Part shown: piece after piece, positions 19,439 through 27,747 of the stretch
How positions within the stretch are numbered: position 1 is the stretch's first letter
Layout: every line of letters begins with the position of its first letter
Assembly (NCBI RefSeq): GCF_002355595.1
Contig: NZ_AP017422.1
Coordinates: forward strand, 3,038,001 to 3,102,000
DNA: 64,000 nt
Direction of reading: 5' to 3'
From: Filimonas lacunae
GTDB lineage: Bacteria; Bacteroidota; Bacteroidia; Chitinophagales; Chitinophagaceae
Notes under the pieces: generated by a model
What the model saw: only the letters and a program-made list of their open reading frames with translations
What the model was told of the DNA's origin: nothing
The model's database searches: none
Translations under genes and position numbers: made by a program

Positions 19439-19830
19439 AGTTTAGAGTTAGGGTTTTCCTTAGTTATATAATAAGTATTACTTATTATCAATAAATCGTA
19501 TAAATACTATGCAAATGTGTGCTTTGCAGTTGAACCGGCAAATAGCTAAACTGCATTTTCCCTTGTTTAAGGGGCTGGGTAACGCTGGCGGTAATTGCGT
19601 AAAAAATAATCTATCTGATTGTATTTAAGGTATTTATACTATCAATGCCGGGGTGGTTGCTATTGTGAAAAATTTATATATTGTCCTGTACAAACCCCAG
19701 AACTTTACGCTTGTTGATAATTTACACCATTCGAATAGCATCTCCTTTGCTTTTCCATGGAATAGTCGGATGGTATGCTTTTTTACTGCTGCGAAGGGAG
19801 TAACACCATTACACATTAAAACGCTATTGT
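19439..19830. other. Divergent intergenic region of 392 bp
   Basis: This AT-rich stretch separates the minus-strand surface cassette from the plus-strand hydrolase. Apart from the inverted repeat at 19468-19488 I see no coding potential or RNA structure. The 60-codon frame at 19634-19816 has no family resemblance and no supporting context. The promoters of both transcription units must lie here, but I could not place a convincing Bacteroidota -33/-7 pair. Confidence 0.6.
19468..19488. promoter_or_regulatory. Perfect 10-bp inverted repeat upstream of the surface cassette
   Basis: The arm ATAATAAGTA at 19468-19477 and its exact reverse complement at 19479-19488 flank one T. The element ends 30 bp before the ATG of the 1508-aa gene, where a repressor or activator dimer could sit or the 5' leader could form a hairpin. 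There is no U-tract, so a terminator is unlikely. No candidate regulator gene is adjacent. Confidence 0.45.
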
Positions 19831-20739
19831 ATGAGCTTTATTACTATTAACAACAATATCGCAGAAAATGAAACTGTGCACTTACATTATGAAGATGTAG
19901 GTTTTGGACAACCTATTGTATTTGTTCATGGCTGGCCTTTATCGGGTGATATGTGGGAATACCAGGTAACAGAACTGATTCAGCAGGGCTTTCGCTGTAT
20001 CACCTATGACCGCAGGGGCTTTGGTAAATCCAGTCGTCCCTGGACAGGATATGATTATGATACGCTTACAGAAGATTTATACATATTGCTGGAAACACTG
20101 CAATTGGAAGATGTAGTGCTGGTAGGCTTTTCTATGGGTGGCGGTGAAGTGGCCCGTTACTTTGGAAAGTATGGAGGTAAACGTGTATCTAAGGTAGTGC
20201 TGGCAAGTAGCGTAACACCTTATATGTTAAAAACCTCTGATAATCCGGAAGGCGCCGATAAAGAAATCTTTGATAAAATGCTGGTGGATATAAAACACGA
20301 CCGGATTGCCTTTCTGGACAGTTTTGGCAAACAGTTCTTTAGCATTGGCATGCTTAACCATCCGGTAAGTACCCCTTTACTGGAATATTATCGTACCCTA
20401 GCGTCACTGGCCTCTCCTATTGCTACACAGCAATGTGCAATATCCTTTGCCAGCACTGATTTCAGAAAAGATGTACAGGCTATTAATGTACCTGTTTTAA
20501 TTATTCATGGTGATGATGATAAAACAGTGCCTATTGAGGTAAGTGGCAGAAGAACACATAACCTGCTGCCTGATGCACAAATGGTGGTATATAAAGGGGG
20601 CCCGCATGGCTTGTTTTATACGCATAAAGATGCATTGAATAAAGACCTGGTGAGCTTTATTCATACCGGTGTGGCCGAGGGAGAACCACAATTGCAGCCC
20701 GTGGGCGCTTTTGATAATATTGTGGGAGAAAGAGTATAG
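19831..20739 (+). CDS. Alpha/beta hydrolase, cofactor-free haloperoxidase/arylesterase type
   Basis: A 302-residue cytoplasmic alpha/beta-fold hydrolase. The oxyanion-hole motif FVHGWPLSGD is at about 31-40, the nucleophile elbow GFSMGG puts Ser at 101, the acid lies in HGDDDKTVP (Asp228-230), and the catalytic His is in GGPHGL (His259). The sequence DRRGFGKSSRPWTGYDYDT and overall layout match the non-heme chloroperoxidase/arylesterase branch (about 275 residues). The extra length is a short C-terminal tail. Substrates of this family are mostly small esters, and halogenation in vitro depends on peracid formation. It stands alone, convergent with the LLM oxidoreductase, with a shared hairpin terminator between them. 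The exact substrate cannot be read from sequence. Confidence 0.9.
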   Translation: MSFITINNNIAENETVHLHYEDVGFGQPIVFVHGWPLSGDMWEYQVTELIQQGFRCITYDRRGFGKSSRPWTGYDYDTLTEDLYILLETLQLEDVVLVGFSMGGGEVARYFGKYGGKRVSKVVLASSVTPYMLKTSDNPEGADKEIFDKMLVDIKHDRIAFLDSFGKQFFSIGMLNHPVSTPLLEYYRTLASLASPIATQQCAISFASTDFRKDVQAINVPVLIIHGDDDKTVPIEVSGRRTHNLLPDAQMVVYKGGPHGLFYTHKDALNKDLVSFIHTGVAEGEPQLQPVGAFDNIVGERV

Positions 20740-20758
20740 GCAAATCGCCATTAAAGCA

Positions 20759-20789
20759 AATCCCCCAACTGTTGTACGGTTGGGGGATT
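20759..20789. terminator. Bidirectional hairpin terminator
   Basis: AATCCCCCAAC at 20759-20769 pairs perfectly with 20779-20789 across a 9-nt loop. It lies between two convergent genes ending at 20739 and 20796, so it probably serves both. Confidence 0.75.
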
Positions 20790-20795
20790 ATCATT

Positions 20796-21827
20796 TTATC
20801 CAATCTTTTGTTGAATCACGGGGGCTACTTTGGTTCCAAACAAACGGATGGAATGCAGTAATTTTTCGTGTGGTATGTCTCCGGCAATGGTTTGTGCCAG
20901 AAAACGGGTGTTATTAAACAAGCTGTGTACGTATTCAATTTTATCTGCAATTTGTTGGGCATCGCCTACAAACAGCGGCCCATCCGGTAGACGCATGTAT
21001 TCGTATTGCTCGCGTGTAATCGGGCTCCAGCCACGTTCACGTCCAATGCGGTTCATCATTTTACTGTAAGTAGGCCAGAATTCATCTGCTGCCTGTTCTG
21101 CATCATCCGCTATATACATATGCCCGTTGGCTGCCAGTTGCAGTTTGCTTACGTCATGCCCCGCCTTTTGGGCTGAATCGCGATACAATTGTATAAACGG
21201 TACAAACTGTGCGGGTTTCCCACCCAGCATAGCTATGGTCATAGGCAGGTTGTAAAAGCCTGCTCTTACCGCAGAGTCTGGGGTGCCACCCACTGCTATC
21301 CAGATAGGTATCTGGTTTTGTAAAGGGCGGGGATATACACCTTCGTGTACAATATTGGGCCTGAATTTTCCGTTCCAGGTAATGTGCTCCTGTTTATTGA
21401 TCTGTAGCAACAGATCCAGTTTTTCCTGGAATAGCTGGTTATAATCGTCCAGGTTAAAGCCAAACAGTGGGAAAGATTCAATGAAGGAACCGCGGCCTGC
21501 CATAATCTCAGCCCGGCCATTAGATACCAGGTCTAAGGTGGCAAAATTTTGAAACACCCGTACCGGATCTGCAGAGCTTAATACGGTTACCGAACTGGAT
21601 AAACGAATGTTTTTTGTAGCGCCTGCAATGGCTGCCAGTGCCACTTCGGGGGCGGATATTACATAATCGGGACGGTGATGCTCGCCTAGTGCAAACACAT
21701 GTAAACCCAATTCATCGGCCAGTTTGGCTTCTGCTATCAGTTCCTGCATGCGCTGGTGTGCGTTGGTGGCATTGCCGGGGAGGTTATCGGGAACAATTTC
21801 TCCAAAAGTACTTATACCTAACTCCAT
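20796..21827 (-). CDS. LLM-class flavin-dependent oxidoreductase
   Basis: A 343-residue luciferase-like monooxygenase family protein. It opens with MELGISTFGE, has the family motif FALGEHHRPDY near 45-55, then SSSVTVLSSADPVRVFQNFATLDLVSNGRAEIMAGRGSF-type sequence at about 78-117 (FMN-binding barrel region) and a C-terminal VGDAQQIADKIEYVHSLF segment. The family binds FMN and oxidises organic substrates using reduced flavin from a partner reductase. The substrate here is unknown. It is transcribed towards the hydrolase and ends 56 bp from it. No flavin reductase gene is adjacent. The start at 21827 is the only one that keeps the first barrel strand. Confidence 0.92.
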   Translation of the reverse strand: MELGISTFGEIVPDNLPGNATNAHQRMQELIAEAKLADELGLHVFALGEHHRPDYVISAPEVALAAIAGATKNIRLSSSVTVLSSADPVRVFQNFATLDLVSNGRAEIMAGRGSFIESFPLFGFNLDDYNQLFQEKLDLLLQINKQEHITWNGKFRPNIVHEGVYPRPLQNQIPIWIAVGGTPDSAVRAGFYNLPMTIAMLGGKPAQFVPFIQLYRDSAQKAGHDVSKLQLAANGHMYIADDAEQAADEFWPTYSKMMNRIGRERGWSPITREQYEYMRLPDGPLFVGDAQQIADKIEYVHSLFNNTRFLAQTIAGDIPHEKLLHSIRLFGTKVAPVIQQKIG

Positions 21828-21917
21828 AACTTATCTTCCTTTGTAACATAAAGTTACAAAGAAGTTGATTGGAAAGCCGGGGCGCTATAGTCTGTGTAAC
21901 CTCCCTCCTCTTTTGAG

Positions 21918-22310
21918 TTATTCGTGTGGGGTGGTAAGCAGCTGCATCATATGCACGGCCTGCAATTCACTATCAGCCGCATCTATCATATAAGCCAGCT
22001 CTGTTACCTCGGTAAGGCTTAAATACAACGCCATGTTCATATAAGGCATAGGGATGAATATCTGTCGCAGATTGGGCAGGCCGGTATGCTGAAACTCGAA
22101 TATGTAGGCATCCAGCACCCGCTGTAAGTCGGACAAAACCGTTTGTGGCAAGGTAAGCAGGAAGTTACCATAAGCAATATGTAAGTTGCTGCAGGCATTG
22201 CATAAACTGATGTATCCTACGTTTTCTTTATAATAGAGGTACTGATAAGTGCACATAATCTTAAATGGTGTTTTTCTTTTAAGATAAAGTTCCACTACTC
22301 TGTTCATCAT
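21918..22310 (-). CDS. Small conserved-looking protein with a CxxC motif, function unknown
   Basis: A frame of 130 residues. The likely core begins at the internal Met19 (ATG 22256), giving MCTYQYLYYKENVGYISLCNAC followed by SNLHIAYGNFLLTLP, with a CNAC pair and a mixed alpha/beta composition. There is no signal peptide or membrane segment. It resembles, without certainty, small Bacteroidota proteins of the DUF6686 type that carry a Cys pair and an AYGN or AFGN motif. It lies 39 bp downstream of the AraC regulator gene on the same strand and may share its transcript. The CNAC pair could bind a metal, but no second pair is visible. Start uncertain. Confidence 0.6.
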   Translation of the reverse strand: MMNRVVELYLKRKTPFKIMCTYQYLYYKENVGYISLCNACSNLHIAYGNFLLTLPQTVLSDLQRVLDAYIFEFQHTGLPNLRQIFIPMPYMNMALYLSLTEVTELAYMIDAADSELQAVHMMQLLTTPHE

Positions 22311-22349
22311 TAACGGAGGAAAAAATACCTTATCAGGAAAAGGCCATAA

Positions 22350-23303
22350 CTACCTCTTATCTTCTTTAGGTGGATAGCCAAAGTATTTTTTAAAGGCGCG
22401 TGTAAAGTGTACGGAGTATTTATAACCCATATAGTCTGCTACTTCCGCTACTGTTTTTCCATCTGTCAGCATTTCTTTGGCCTTGTTCATTTTTACGTTT
22501 TGCAAATAGCCAAACACCGTGTTGCCAAACACCTGCTTGAAATGTTTTTTCAGATAGGCCTCGTTAGTGCCAACCTGGTGTGCTAAATCGATAAGAGAGC
22601 AAGGACTATCCAGGTTATTTATTACAATATGCTGGGCATGGTGCATGCGTTCCACATCTTCTTTTTTCAATGTGTTCTTATGGTCGCTGGCACGCTGGTT
22701 GCCTGATGTCACCTGCTCGTAATGTTCCAGCTGAAAAGCCAGTAATTCCAGCGTTTTGCTTTTTACATACAGCTCCTTATAACGACCTTCCAGCGGGCAG
22801 TGTGTCATCTGGCGTAATATATCACAGAAATTGCGGGACAGTGGCAGGTTAAAGCGGCTCATGGGAGTAGCTATATTCTGCTGTAATGATTCCTGGAATA
22901 CATTATAAAAAGGATGTTGTTCCGGCAGATATTGCAAAAACAACTCAGGGCTTATACCCAGTTCGTATATCTCCAGCTTTTCATTCGGTTGCCAGTTCAG
23001 CGTTACTTCCTGGTTGTTCAGGAACAGGTAATTATAATCCTGCCCCGAAAAAGCGGCCAGTTGCTGGCCATTATTAATAGTATAGTTTTTTATACCACTG
23101 ATAGTATAACTGCACTGGATAAAAGGTTTTTGATTATTAATAATCACCTGTCCTGCCTGTACCGATTGTATATTATAATACCCCAGGCTTATACCCGGGC
23201 TTACCAGTTCGTGTATAGTACCCTGGTGTCCGTGTTTATCAATGGATCTCCTGCTTTCTGCAAAACCATTTTTGCCCTTATCTATATTAAACAAGCAATA
23301 CAT
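22350..23303 (-). CDS. AraC-family regulator, PchR-like
   Basis: A 317-residue transcription factor. The N-terminal 200 residues form a cupin-like sensor. The C-terminal 100 contain the two AraC helix-turn-helix motifs: CSLIDLAHQVGTNEAYLKKHFKQVFG and TVAEVADYMGYKYSVHFTRAFKKYFGYPPKE form the expected pair with the family's conserved GY...FxRAFKKxFGxxP. The layout resembles PchR-type regulators, which sense an iron-carrier ligand and switch on the adjacent receptor. It is divergent from a TonB receptor and HmuY heme system, supporting a role in iron/heme-responsive control of that operon. The shared region carries two 16-bp direct repeats that suit an AraC dimer. Ligand identity is not readable. 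Confidence 0.92.
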   Translation of the reverse strand: MYCLFNIDKGKNGFAESRRSIDKHGHQGTIHELVSPGISLGYYNIQSVQAGQVIINNQKPFIQCSYTISGIKNYTINNGQQLAAFSGQDYNYLFLNNQEVTLNWQPNEKLEIYELGISPELFLQYLPEQHPFYNVFQESLQQNIATPMSRFNLPLSRNFCDILRQMTHCPLEGRYKELYVKSKTLELLAFQLEHYEQVTSGNQRASDHKNTLKKEDVERMHHAQHIVINNLDSPCSLIDLAHQVGTNEAYLKKHFKQVFGNTVFGYLQNVKMNKAKEMLTDGKTVAEVADYMGYKYSVHFTRAFKKYFGYPPKEDKR

Positions 23304-23454
23304 GATTAGTGTGCTTTGCTTTGGTTATCGGATGTATTTGTCATAAGAATGTAAAACAATATTAAATCTATTGGCAGGCAATGCACACACGCTATGAAGA
23401 ATTTTATTGTCGAAATAGGGAAAAGCATAGTTGGCCTGTATAAAATCGACGATT

Positions 23455-23491
23455 AATTCCGTTTGTGGTATTAATAATTCCGTGCATGGTA
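23455..23491. promoter_or_regulatory. Tandem 16-bp direct repeats, candidate AraC-type operator
   Basis: AATTCCGTTTGTGGTA at 23455-23470 and AATTCCGTGCATGGTA at 23476-23491 agree at 13 of 16 positions and are 21 bp apart, two turns of helix. They end 47 bp before the receptor ATG and lie about 150 bp from the regulator start. Direct repeats at this spacing are the usual binding pattern of AraC-family proteins, whose gene is next door. Confidence 0.6.
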
Positions 23492-23538
23492 GATGATGCT
23501 AGGGAACTTTGCAGCCAAATAGCCATAACACGCTTACG

Positions 23539-25689
23539 ATGACACTGCATAAAAACCGAAATGGTAAAGCACTTGTTACAACAGGATTTTTATTACTGTT
23601 TCTGTTACCGGTTGCCGCTCAAACAATGGAGGACACTACCTTGCATAAGGTAACGGTTAGATCGGAAAATACTAAATATATAAAAACTGATAATGTAATA
23701 GCGCTCAGGCAGATAGCTATGCCTACGGCAGTGATAGATGGCAAAACTATTGCCATGATGGGCAGCCGTCGCTTAGATGAGGTAATGCGTGAGCAAACCG
23801 GACTGGCGGTGGTAAGCGATTTAGGCGCAGGTAACCGATCGGTAGGCTTACAGATGCAGGGTTTCAGCTCGGAATATATAATGGTTTTAATTGATGGACA
23901 ACCACTTGCCGGGCGTAACAGTGGTAACCTGGATCTATCACGTATTAGTATTTCTAATATAGATCGCATCGAAATTATTAAAGGGGCATCTTCCAGTTTG
24001 TATGGAAGTGATGCGCTGGGTGGTGTAGTAAACATTATTACCCGCCAGTTTTCAGATCATGCGCAGGTGCGTGTGGGCTCGCAGTATGGAACCTATCGTA
24101 CCTGGAATAATACACTGGAAGGTGAATCTCCTTTATTCAAAAACAAAGGTGCAGTGTTCTTTTCCGGTAATTTTTATCGTACGGATGGATTTAATGTAAA
24201 CCCTTACCTGGAAAAAGGTAGCCAAACCGCGCCGCCTTATAGCAGTCCTTCCCTATGGCTGCGTGGCAGGTATCAGCTTACACCGCAAAAAACATTGCAT
24301 ATAAGTGCACGCTACTCAGGCCGCTCTTCTGAAATGACCCGCGACTACGGTGTAATGCCCTTCCTGGACGTATTGCATGAAACTGATTTTAATGGCATGG
24401 TGGCACTCAGCAACCGGTTAAATAATAATACCCGTATTATAGGCCGCTATTACCTTACCCGTTATACCAGCAAACAGCATATTAAATTATTGAATGGAAG
24501 TCATAATACGCAAACGGATGAATTCCAGGAATATGTGCATCGGGTAGAATGGCAGGCAGCCCGTGATGTATGGGATAACCGCCTGGGATTGATTGGCGGA
24601 GCTGGTGGTGAATACATGGCCCTTAACTCCAGAACATCCGGAGCCAGTGGACATATGTATAATTACTATGTATACGCCCAGGCCAACTACAAACCCTTGG
24701 CTAACCTGGAAATGATTGCCGGAGGGCGTTACGATGGCAACAACCTGTATGGCGGCAAGGCTAACCCCAGTGTAGGCGTTAATTATAGCCCGCTGCGGTG
24801 GCTTACTTTGCGGGCTGCTTTGGGGATGGGATATAAAAGCCCTGACTACAAGCAGCTATACCAGGTATTTACCAACATAACAAGAGGATATACCGTTGTA
24901 GGGGCCAATGTGTTTTCGGAAAGTGTAAAGGAGTTACAGGCCGTAGGAATTGTGCAACAGTTATGGCCTATTGCTGCTACGGTAAAACCACTGGAGGCAG
25001 AAACATCGGTATCCTATAACACAGGGTTTACTATTAAGCCCGCTTCTTGTATAGATGTAAACCTGAACCTGTTTTACAACCGGATCAATAATTTAATTAA
25101 CTATCAGCAGGTAGGTATTAAAACCAACGGAGCTGAGTTGTATACTTATGTAAACGTGGCCAATGCCTATACCAAAGGTCTGGAAACTGGTGTAACACTG
25201 CGTCCGGCAAAAGGGCTAACGATAACAGCGGGTTATCAGTTGCTGTATGCGAAAGACCCGGGGGTAATAGATTCCATTAAAAATGGACATACACGGTATG
25301 CTACCGTAAGAAGCTCGCCCAACATACGCGCTTCTACCATTGCCGACTATTTTGGTTTGCCTAACCGGAGCAGGCATATGGCTAATGTGCAGGTATTTTA
25401 TGAGATACAGCCCTGGGGTTTGAATTGCTCGGTAAGAGCTAATTACCGTGGTAAATATGGCTTTTTAGATACCGATAACAATGGCTTTATTGACCCTTAC
25501 GATGTTTTTGTAAATGGTTATGTATTGCTTAATGCATCGTTGCAGAAAAGACTACTGCATGATAAGGTGACCTTACAGTTTTCGATAGATAATATAGCCA
25601 ACTATACAGATTATTTAATGCCTGCACAACCCGGCCGTATTATTATGGCAGGCCTGATATGGAAATGTTTTGAACAAGATAAAAAATAA
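23539..25689 (+). CDS. TonB-dependent outer-membrane receptor, HmuR-like (heme)
   Basis: A 716-residue receptor from ATG 23539. The longer frame would start at TTG 23509 and puts ten polar residues before the signal peptide. The signal ends at VAAQT. A TonB-box-like segment leads into the plug domain (MGSRRLDEVMREQTGLAVV, VLIDGQPLAGR, IDRIEIIKGASSSLYGSDALGGVVNI) at about 60-190. The remaining 520 residues form the 22-stranded barrel and end with a Trp-Lys-Cys-Phe region. It lacks the long carboxypeptidase-regulatory N-domain of SusC proteins, as expected for metal or heme receptors. HmuY follows 5 bp downstream, the same pairing as hmuR-hmuY in Porphyromonas, so heme is the likely cargo. The PchR-like regulator lies divergently upstream. 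Confidence 0.9.
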   Translation: MTLHKNRNGKALVTTGFLLLFLLPVAAQTMEDTTLHKVTVRSENTKYIKTDNVIALRQIAMPTAVIDGKTIAMMGSRRLDEVMREQTGLAVVSDLGAGNRSVGLQMQGFSSEYIMVLIDGQPLAGRNSGNLDLSRISISNIDRIEIIKGASSSLYGSDALGGVVNIITRQFSDHAQVRVGSQYGTYRTWNNTLEGESPLFKNKGAVFFSGNFYRTDGFNVNPYLEKGSQTAPPYSSPSLWLRGRYQLTPQKTLHISARYSGRSSEMTRDYGVMPFLDVLHETDFNGMVALSNRLNNNTRIIGRYYLTRYTSKQHIKLLNGSHNTQTDEFQEYVHRVEWQAARDVWDNRLGLIGGAGGEYMALNSRTSGASGHMYNYYVYAQANYKPLANLEMIAGGRYDGNNLYGGKANPSVGVNYSPLRWLTLRAALGMGYKSPDYKQLYQVFTNITRGYTVVGANVFSESVKELQAVGIVQQLWPIAATVKPLEAETSVSYNTGFTIKPASCIDVNLNLFYNRINNLINYQQVGIKTNGAELYTYVNVANAYTKGLETGVTLRPAKGLTITAGYQLLYAKDPGVIDSIKNGHTRYATVRSSPNIRASTIADYFGLPNRSRHMANVQVFYEIQPWGLNCSVRANYRGKYGFLDTDNNGFIDPYDVFVNGYVLLNASLQKRLLHDKVTLQFSIDNIANYTDYLMPAQPGRIIMAGLIWKCFEQDKK

Positions 25690-25694
25690 TAATA

Positions 25695-26351
25695 ATGAGA
25701 ATAGCTACGCTTACCATTGGTATGGCAATGATTGTATGTTCCTGCACCAAAAGCAATGACAACCCCGGTTTAGAAGATGGCATAAGTATCATCGTTACAG
25801 ATTTGCCGGGTGATACCACTGCTAACATGAGTGAAGGGGGCAGCAATACTTTTAAAACTTTGTATTTTAACCTGGCTACCGGTAAAAAAGCAGACATTAC
25901 GGATGCTACTAAAACCAGCCTGAATTGGGATCTGGCTTTTACCGGCCCTTATAACTCCGAAGTATATGTTAACTATGGTGGTTATGCTTATAACCCTGGT
26001 TATGGTGGTGCAGGAAAAGGTGCAGTAATACAGGTAGATAAACCTTATAATGAAGTAACAACGGCCCCTAGTGATGCGGAGTTTGACAATGCCACGCTTA
26101 CCAAAATTGGCTGGGAAGTGGGCTCTTCAGGTGGCTGGTTCTTTTACTCGTTAGACAATCACATAGCGGTGCCTATTAAAAACAGGACATTTGTATTACG
26201 TACTGCCTCCGGTAAATATGCAAAACTGGAACTGTTGAACATTTACAAAGGCAATCCGCCTGTAGTAACCGATTTGTACTGGCCTGCCCCCTATTTAACC
26301 TTCCGTTTCTTTTTACAGGAGGATGGCAGTAAAAATATTAAAACCAACTAA
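25695..26351 (+). CDS. hmuY: HmuY-family heme-binding lipoprotein
   Basis: A 218-residue lipoprotein with a short signal and lipidated Cys at about residue 17 (MIVCSC). The C-terminal half is typical of HmuY: GWFFYSLDNHIAVPIKNRTF, then VLRTASGKYAKLELLNIYKG and a YLTFRFFLQEDGSK end. HmuY proteins are surface hemophores that take heme from host or environmental proteins and pass it to the TonB receptor. The two axial His of Porphyromonas HmuY are not both obvious here, and many homologues use His/Met or Met pairs, so the ligand residues remain open. It is 5 bp downstream of the receptor and almost certainly co-transcribed with it. Confidence 0.9.
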   Translation: MRIATLTIGMAMIVCSCTKSNDNPGLEDGISIIVTDLPGDTTANMSEGGSNTFKTLYFNLATGKKADITDATKTSLNWDLAFTGPYNSEVYVNYGGYAYNPGYGGAGKGAVIQVDKPYNEVTTAPSDAEFDNATLTKIGWEVGSSGGWFFYSLDNHIAVPIKNRTFVLRTASGKYAKLELLNIYKGNPPVVTDLYWPAPYLTFRFFLQEDGSKNIKTN

Positions 26352-26415
26352 TAGCTGTTTTTTACTATTTTGGCTTTTTAAGCTGTAATACAGTAGGCCC
26401 CAAATAGCAATAAAC

Positions 26416-27237
26416 ATGATTAGAAAACTGGCAGTTGCCTTATTTATTTGTCTGGCTTTCCAAAATTGTAATAACTCTTCAGAAAGTAACAACACGGATA
26501 ATACAGAACCTGCCGCGCCTTCTTTATGGATAGATGCTCATGTAGTAAACAGTTTACCTCATGATAAATCTTTCTTTACAGAAGGCTTTTTTATGCATAA
26601 CGGCCTGATATATGAAGGCACCGGTTCGCCGGACGATTTACCCGATACCCGCTCGCTGATTGTTACTTATGACTTGAAAAAAAGTAAGCCTGCTGTAAAA
26701 GCTGAGCTGGACAGAAAGCAATTTTTTGGCGAAGGCATTGTGTTGGTGGATAATAAAATATACCAGCTTACCTATAAAAATCAAACCGGTTTTATTTACA
26801 ATGCTGCCACGTTTAAACAACTGGGAAGCTTTACTTACACCAATAAAGAAGGTTGGGGCTTAACTACTGATGGCGCTTCTATTATTATGAGTGATGGCAG
26901 TGATAAGCTTACCTGGCTGGATACTACCTCCCTAAAGCCTGTGAAAACCCTGCCTGTAACAGAAAACGGCGTTCCTCTCACCTATATCAATGAGCTGGAA
27001 TGGATAAAGGGGTATATATACGCCAATGTGTGGACTACCAACTTCATCGTTAAAATAGATCCGGCAACCGGTAAAGTGGTGGGCAAGCTGGACATGAATT
27101 CCCTGTTTACTATAGAAAAGAACAGGAATGCCCAGGCTGCTGAAATGAATGGCATTGCCTACGATGCAGCAAATGATAAAGTATACGTTACCGGAAAGCT
27201 CTGGGCGGGTATATATGAGCTTAGTTTTCCCCGTTAG
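26416..27237 (+). CDS. Glutaminyl-peptide cyclotransferase (bacterial/plant type)
   Basis: A 273-residue exported protein. The N-terminus is hydrophobic and reaches QNCNNSS. A Cys is present, but Asn at -1 makes the lipobox non-standard. The body matches the glutamine cyclotransferase beta-propeller: FFTEGFFMHNGLIYEGTGSPD near 55-75, GEGIVLVDNKIYQLTYKNQ near 105, GWGLTTDG near 150, YINELEWIKGYIYANVW near 195 and the C-terminal MNGIAYDAANDKVYVTGKLW. The enzyme converts N-terminal Gln to pyroglutamate. T9SS-bearing bacteria often have Gln after the signal cleavage site, and many signals in this window end in A-Q, so periplasmic cyclisation of exported proteins is a likely job. It sits 64 bp after hmuY and may or may not share its transcript. 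Confidence 0.92.
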   Translation: MIRKLAVALFICLAFQNCNNSSESNNTDNTEPAAPSLWIDAHVVNSLPHDKSFFTEGFFMHNGLIYEGTGSPDDLPDTRSLIVTYDLKKSKPAVKAELDRKQFFGEGIVLVDNKIYQLTYKNQTGFIYNAATFKQLGSFTYTNKEGWGLTTDGASIIMSDGSDKLTWLDTTSLKPVKTLPVTENGVPLTYINELEWIKGYIYANVWTTNFIVKIDPATGKVVGKLDMNSLFTIEKNRNAQAAEMNGIAYDAANDKVYVTGKLWAGIYELSFPR

Positions 27238-27262
27238 TATTACTTGTTATAGGAATGCTTGT

Positions 27263-27586
27263 TTATAACACAGAAGCGGTGCCCCATTCTTTGGCTTGTG
27301 CGTTATATAATAATTTCCAGGCTTCTGCTTTTACCAGCCGGCCTTCAAAATACCAGTATTTATACAGTAAAAACAGGTTACGCAGTTGCCTTACCGTTTG
27401 TGATACCCTTTCCTTGTCAAAAGGAACCGGTACATACACCCTGGGTATTTCGTTCTCATCCAGTGTATATAAAAATGCCAGAAACTCAATGCCCCTGCTT
27501 TGGTGTACAAATTGTACTTCTTCGTTGATAGCACAAAACAGCATTTCAAATGCTATGGCCAGTTCTTGTAGCTTATGCTCGTCCAT
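27263..27586 (-). CDS. Hypothetical 107-aa cytoplasmic protein
   Basis: I do not recognise a family. The 107 residues are helical, with no signal peptide or membrane segment, and contain VHQSRGIEFLAFLYTLDENEIPRV followed by VYVPVPFDKERVSQTVRQLRNLFLLYKYWYFEGRLVKAEAW. The balanced amphipathic composition and lack of a competing frame suggest a real gene. It ends 25 bp from the convergent cyclotransferase gene. Upstream on the same strand the phosphatase transcription unit is closed by a strong hairpin at 27693-27728, so this gene should have its own promoter in 27587-27692. Confidence 0.6.
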   Translation of the reverse strand: MDEHKLQELAIAFEMLFCAINEEVQFVHQSRGIEFLAFLYTLDENEIPRVYVPVPFDKERVSQTVRQLRNLFLLYKYWYFEGRLVKAEAWKLLYNAQAKEWGTASVL

Positions 27587-27692
27587 TCCAGGTGATTATA
27601 AGAGCAATGTTAGCCGATATTCCCTCCCTGTAATATGACGAATATCAGGCTCCCGGCTGATATTATGTTGGCTTTGGGCATTGAGTGGTATT

Positions 27693-27728
27693 AAAAAGGC
27701 CGCTATTGAGGTAAATAGCGGCCTTTTT
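27693..27728. terminator. Strong hairpin terminator after the phosphatase gene
   Basis: A perfect 15-bp stem, AAAAAGGCCGCTATT at 27693-27707 and its complement at 27714-27728, with a 6-nt loop and U-rich end in both directions. It begins 20 bp after the phosphatase stop codon on the minus strand. Confidence 0.9.
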
Positions 27729-27747
27729 GTTGGTATTGAGGGGATGT

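Noticed and set aside
19634-19816. 60-codon minus-strand frame in the cassette/hydrolase gap
   Set aside because: No signal, domain or context, and its composition looks like translated AT-rich intergenic DNA.
23509-23538. TTG start for the heme receptor
   Set aside because: ATG 23539 gives a cleaner signal peptide; TTG adds only polar residues.
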